Source: Acholeplasmataceae bacterium UBA5617 (GTDB taxonomy: Bacteria; Bacillota_I; Bacilli_A; Acholeplasmatales; Acholeplasmataceae). From it: a DNA stretch of 5,912 nt. A program made the position numbers and the translations under genes. The notes under the pieces were generated by a model, which saw only the letters and a list, made by a program, of their open reading frames with translations, was not told the origin of the DNA and made no database searches. The stretch lies in the NCBI GenBank assembly GCA_002424575.1, contig DIKN01000012.1:1-5912 (forward strand). Direction: 5' to 3'. Positions 5,823 to 5,912 of this stretch are shown piece by piece; positions within the stretch are counted from its first letter, which is position 1; every line of letters begins with the position of its first letter.

Positions 5823-5912
5823 TCACTTTCTCATCAATATGCCTTGATCTTTCAAGGTCTCTTTTAATGTTTTTATATCGATTTCTCGATAGTGGAAGAC
5901 CGACGCTGCAAG
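5823..5912 (-). CDS. hisF: Imidazole glycerol phosphate synthase cyclase subunit, C-terminal fragment
   Basis: The last 29 codons plus TGA stop of a gene entering from the right edge. The fragment begins LAASVFHYREIDIKTLKETL and ends GILMRK, the typical C-terminus of HisF (ALAASVFHxxEx...LKxxLxxxGIxVR), where the (beta/alpha)8 barrel closes. HisF with HisH makes imidazole glycerol phosphate and AICAR. Its position directly before hisIE matches the usual Firmicutes his operon order. Its TGA stop at the expected place argues for standard stop-codon use. Confidence 0.93.
   Translation of the reverse strand, partial: LAASVFHYREIDIKTLKETLKDQGILMRK

Noticed and set aside
1..5912. CRISPR arrays, tRNA/rRNA genes, insertion sequences, or a novel defence-type system
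   Set aside because: No spaced repeats, tRNA-like folds, transposase motifs or unknown multi-gene cassettes were seen; every long frame belongs to a known family.

Overview
All genes in this window lie on the minus strand, so the text reads from the right end (5912) to the left. The organism looks like a moderately AT-rich monoderm of the Firmicutes (Bacillota) type. Reasons: strong AGGAGG-type ribosome sites, TATAAT -10 boxes, classic hairpin-plus-T-run terminators, the gene order hisF-hisIE-PHP-type histidinol phosphatase, and a stand-alone RND pump whose key residues resemble the Bacillus SwrC group rather than AcrB. TGA is used as a stop at the natural ends of hisF and hisIE, so a Mycoplasma-type code that reads TGA as Trp is unlikely. 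The species cannot be named from this window.

Region 1 (5912-4342) is the 3' end of a histidine biosynthesis operon: the last 29 codons of hisF, then hisIE (bifunctional), then a PHP-family histidinol-phosphatase (hisJ/hisK type). Spacing is very tight, with a 4-nt ATGA overlap between hisIE and hisJ. The operon ends in two tandem hairpins, the second a textbook terminator.

Region 2 (4303-235) is a self-contained drug-efflux-type unit. A promoter with a perfect TATAAT is followed at about +3 to +22 by a strikingly GC-rich palindrome, the likely TetR-family operator. Next comes a 1124-residue RND permease and, overlapping its end by 20 nt, a TetR-family repressor gene. The unit closes with a terminator one base past the tetR stop. 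The likely circuit is negative autoregulation: the repressor at the end of the operon binds the palindrome at its start, and a pump substrate releases it. The RND protein has two notable points: an oversized second extracytoplasmic loop, and substitutions at residues that form the proton relay in AcrB.

Region 3 (204-1) is the start of a third transcription unit encoding a glycoside hydrolase family 3 enzyme cut off by the window edge. Its family signature lies within 45 residues of the start codon, suggesting the domain-swapped GH3 architecture. Its promoter overlaps a perfect 17-bp palindrome and a near-match to a catabolite-repression (cre) site.

No RNA genes, mobile elements, CRISPR arrays or long repeats were found. 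No gene-free stretch exceeds 190 bases; the two intergenic regions (150-255 and 4202-4387) are filled by the regulatory elements listed.
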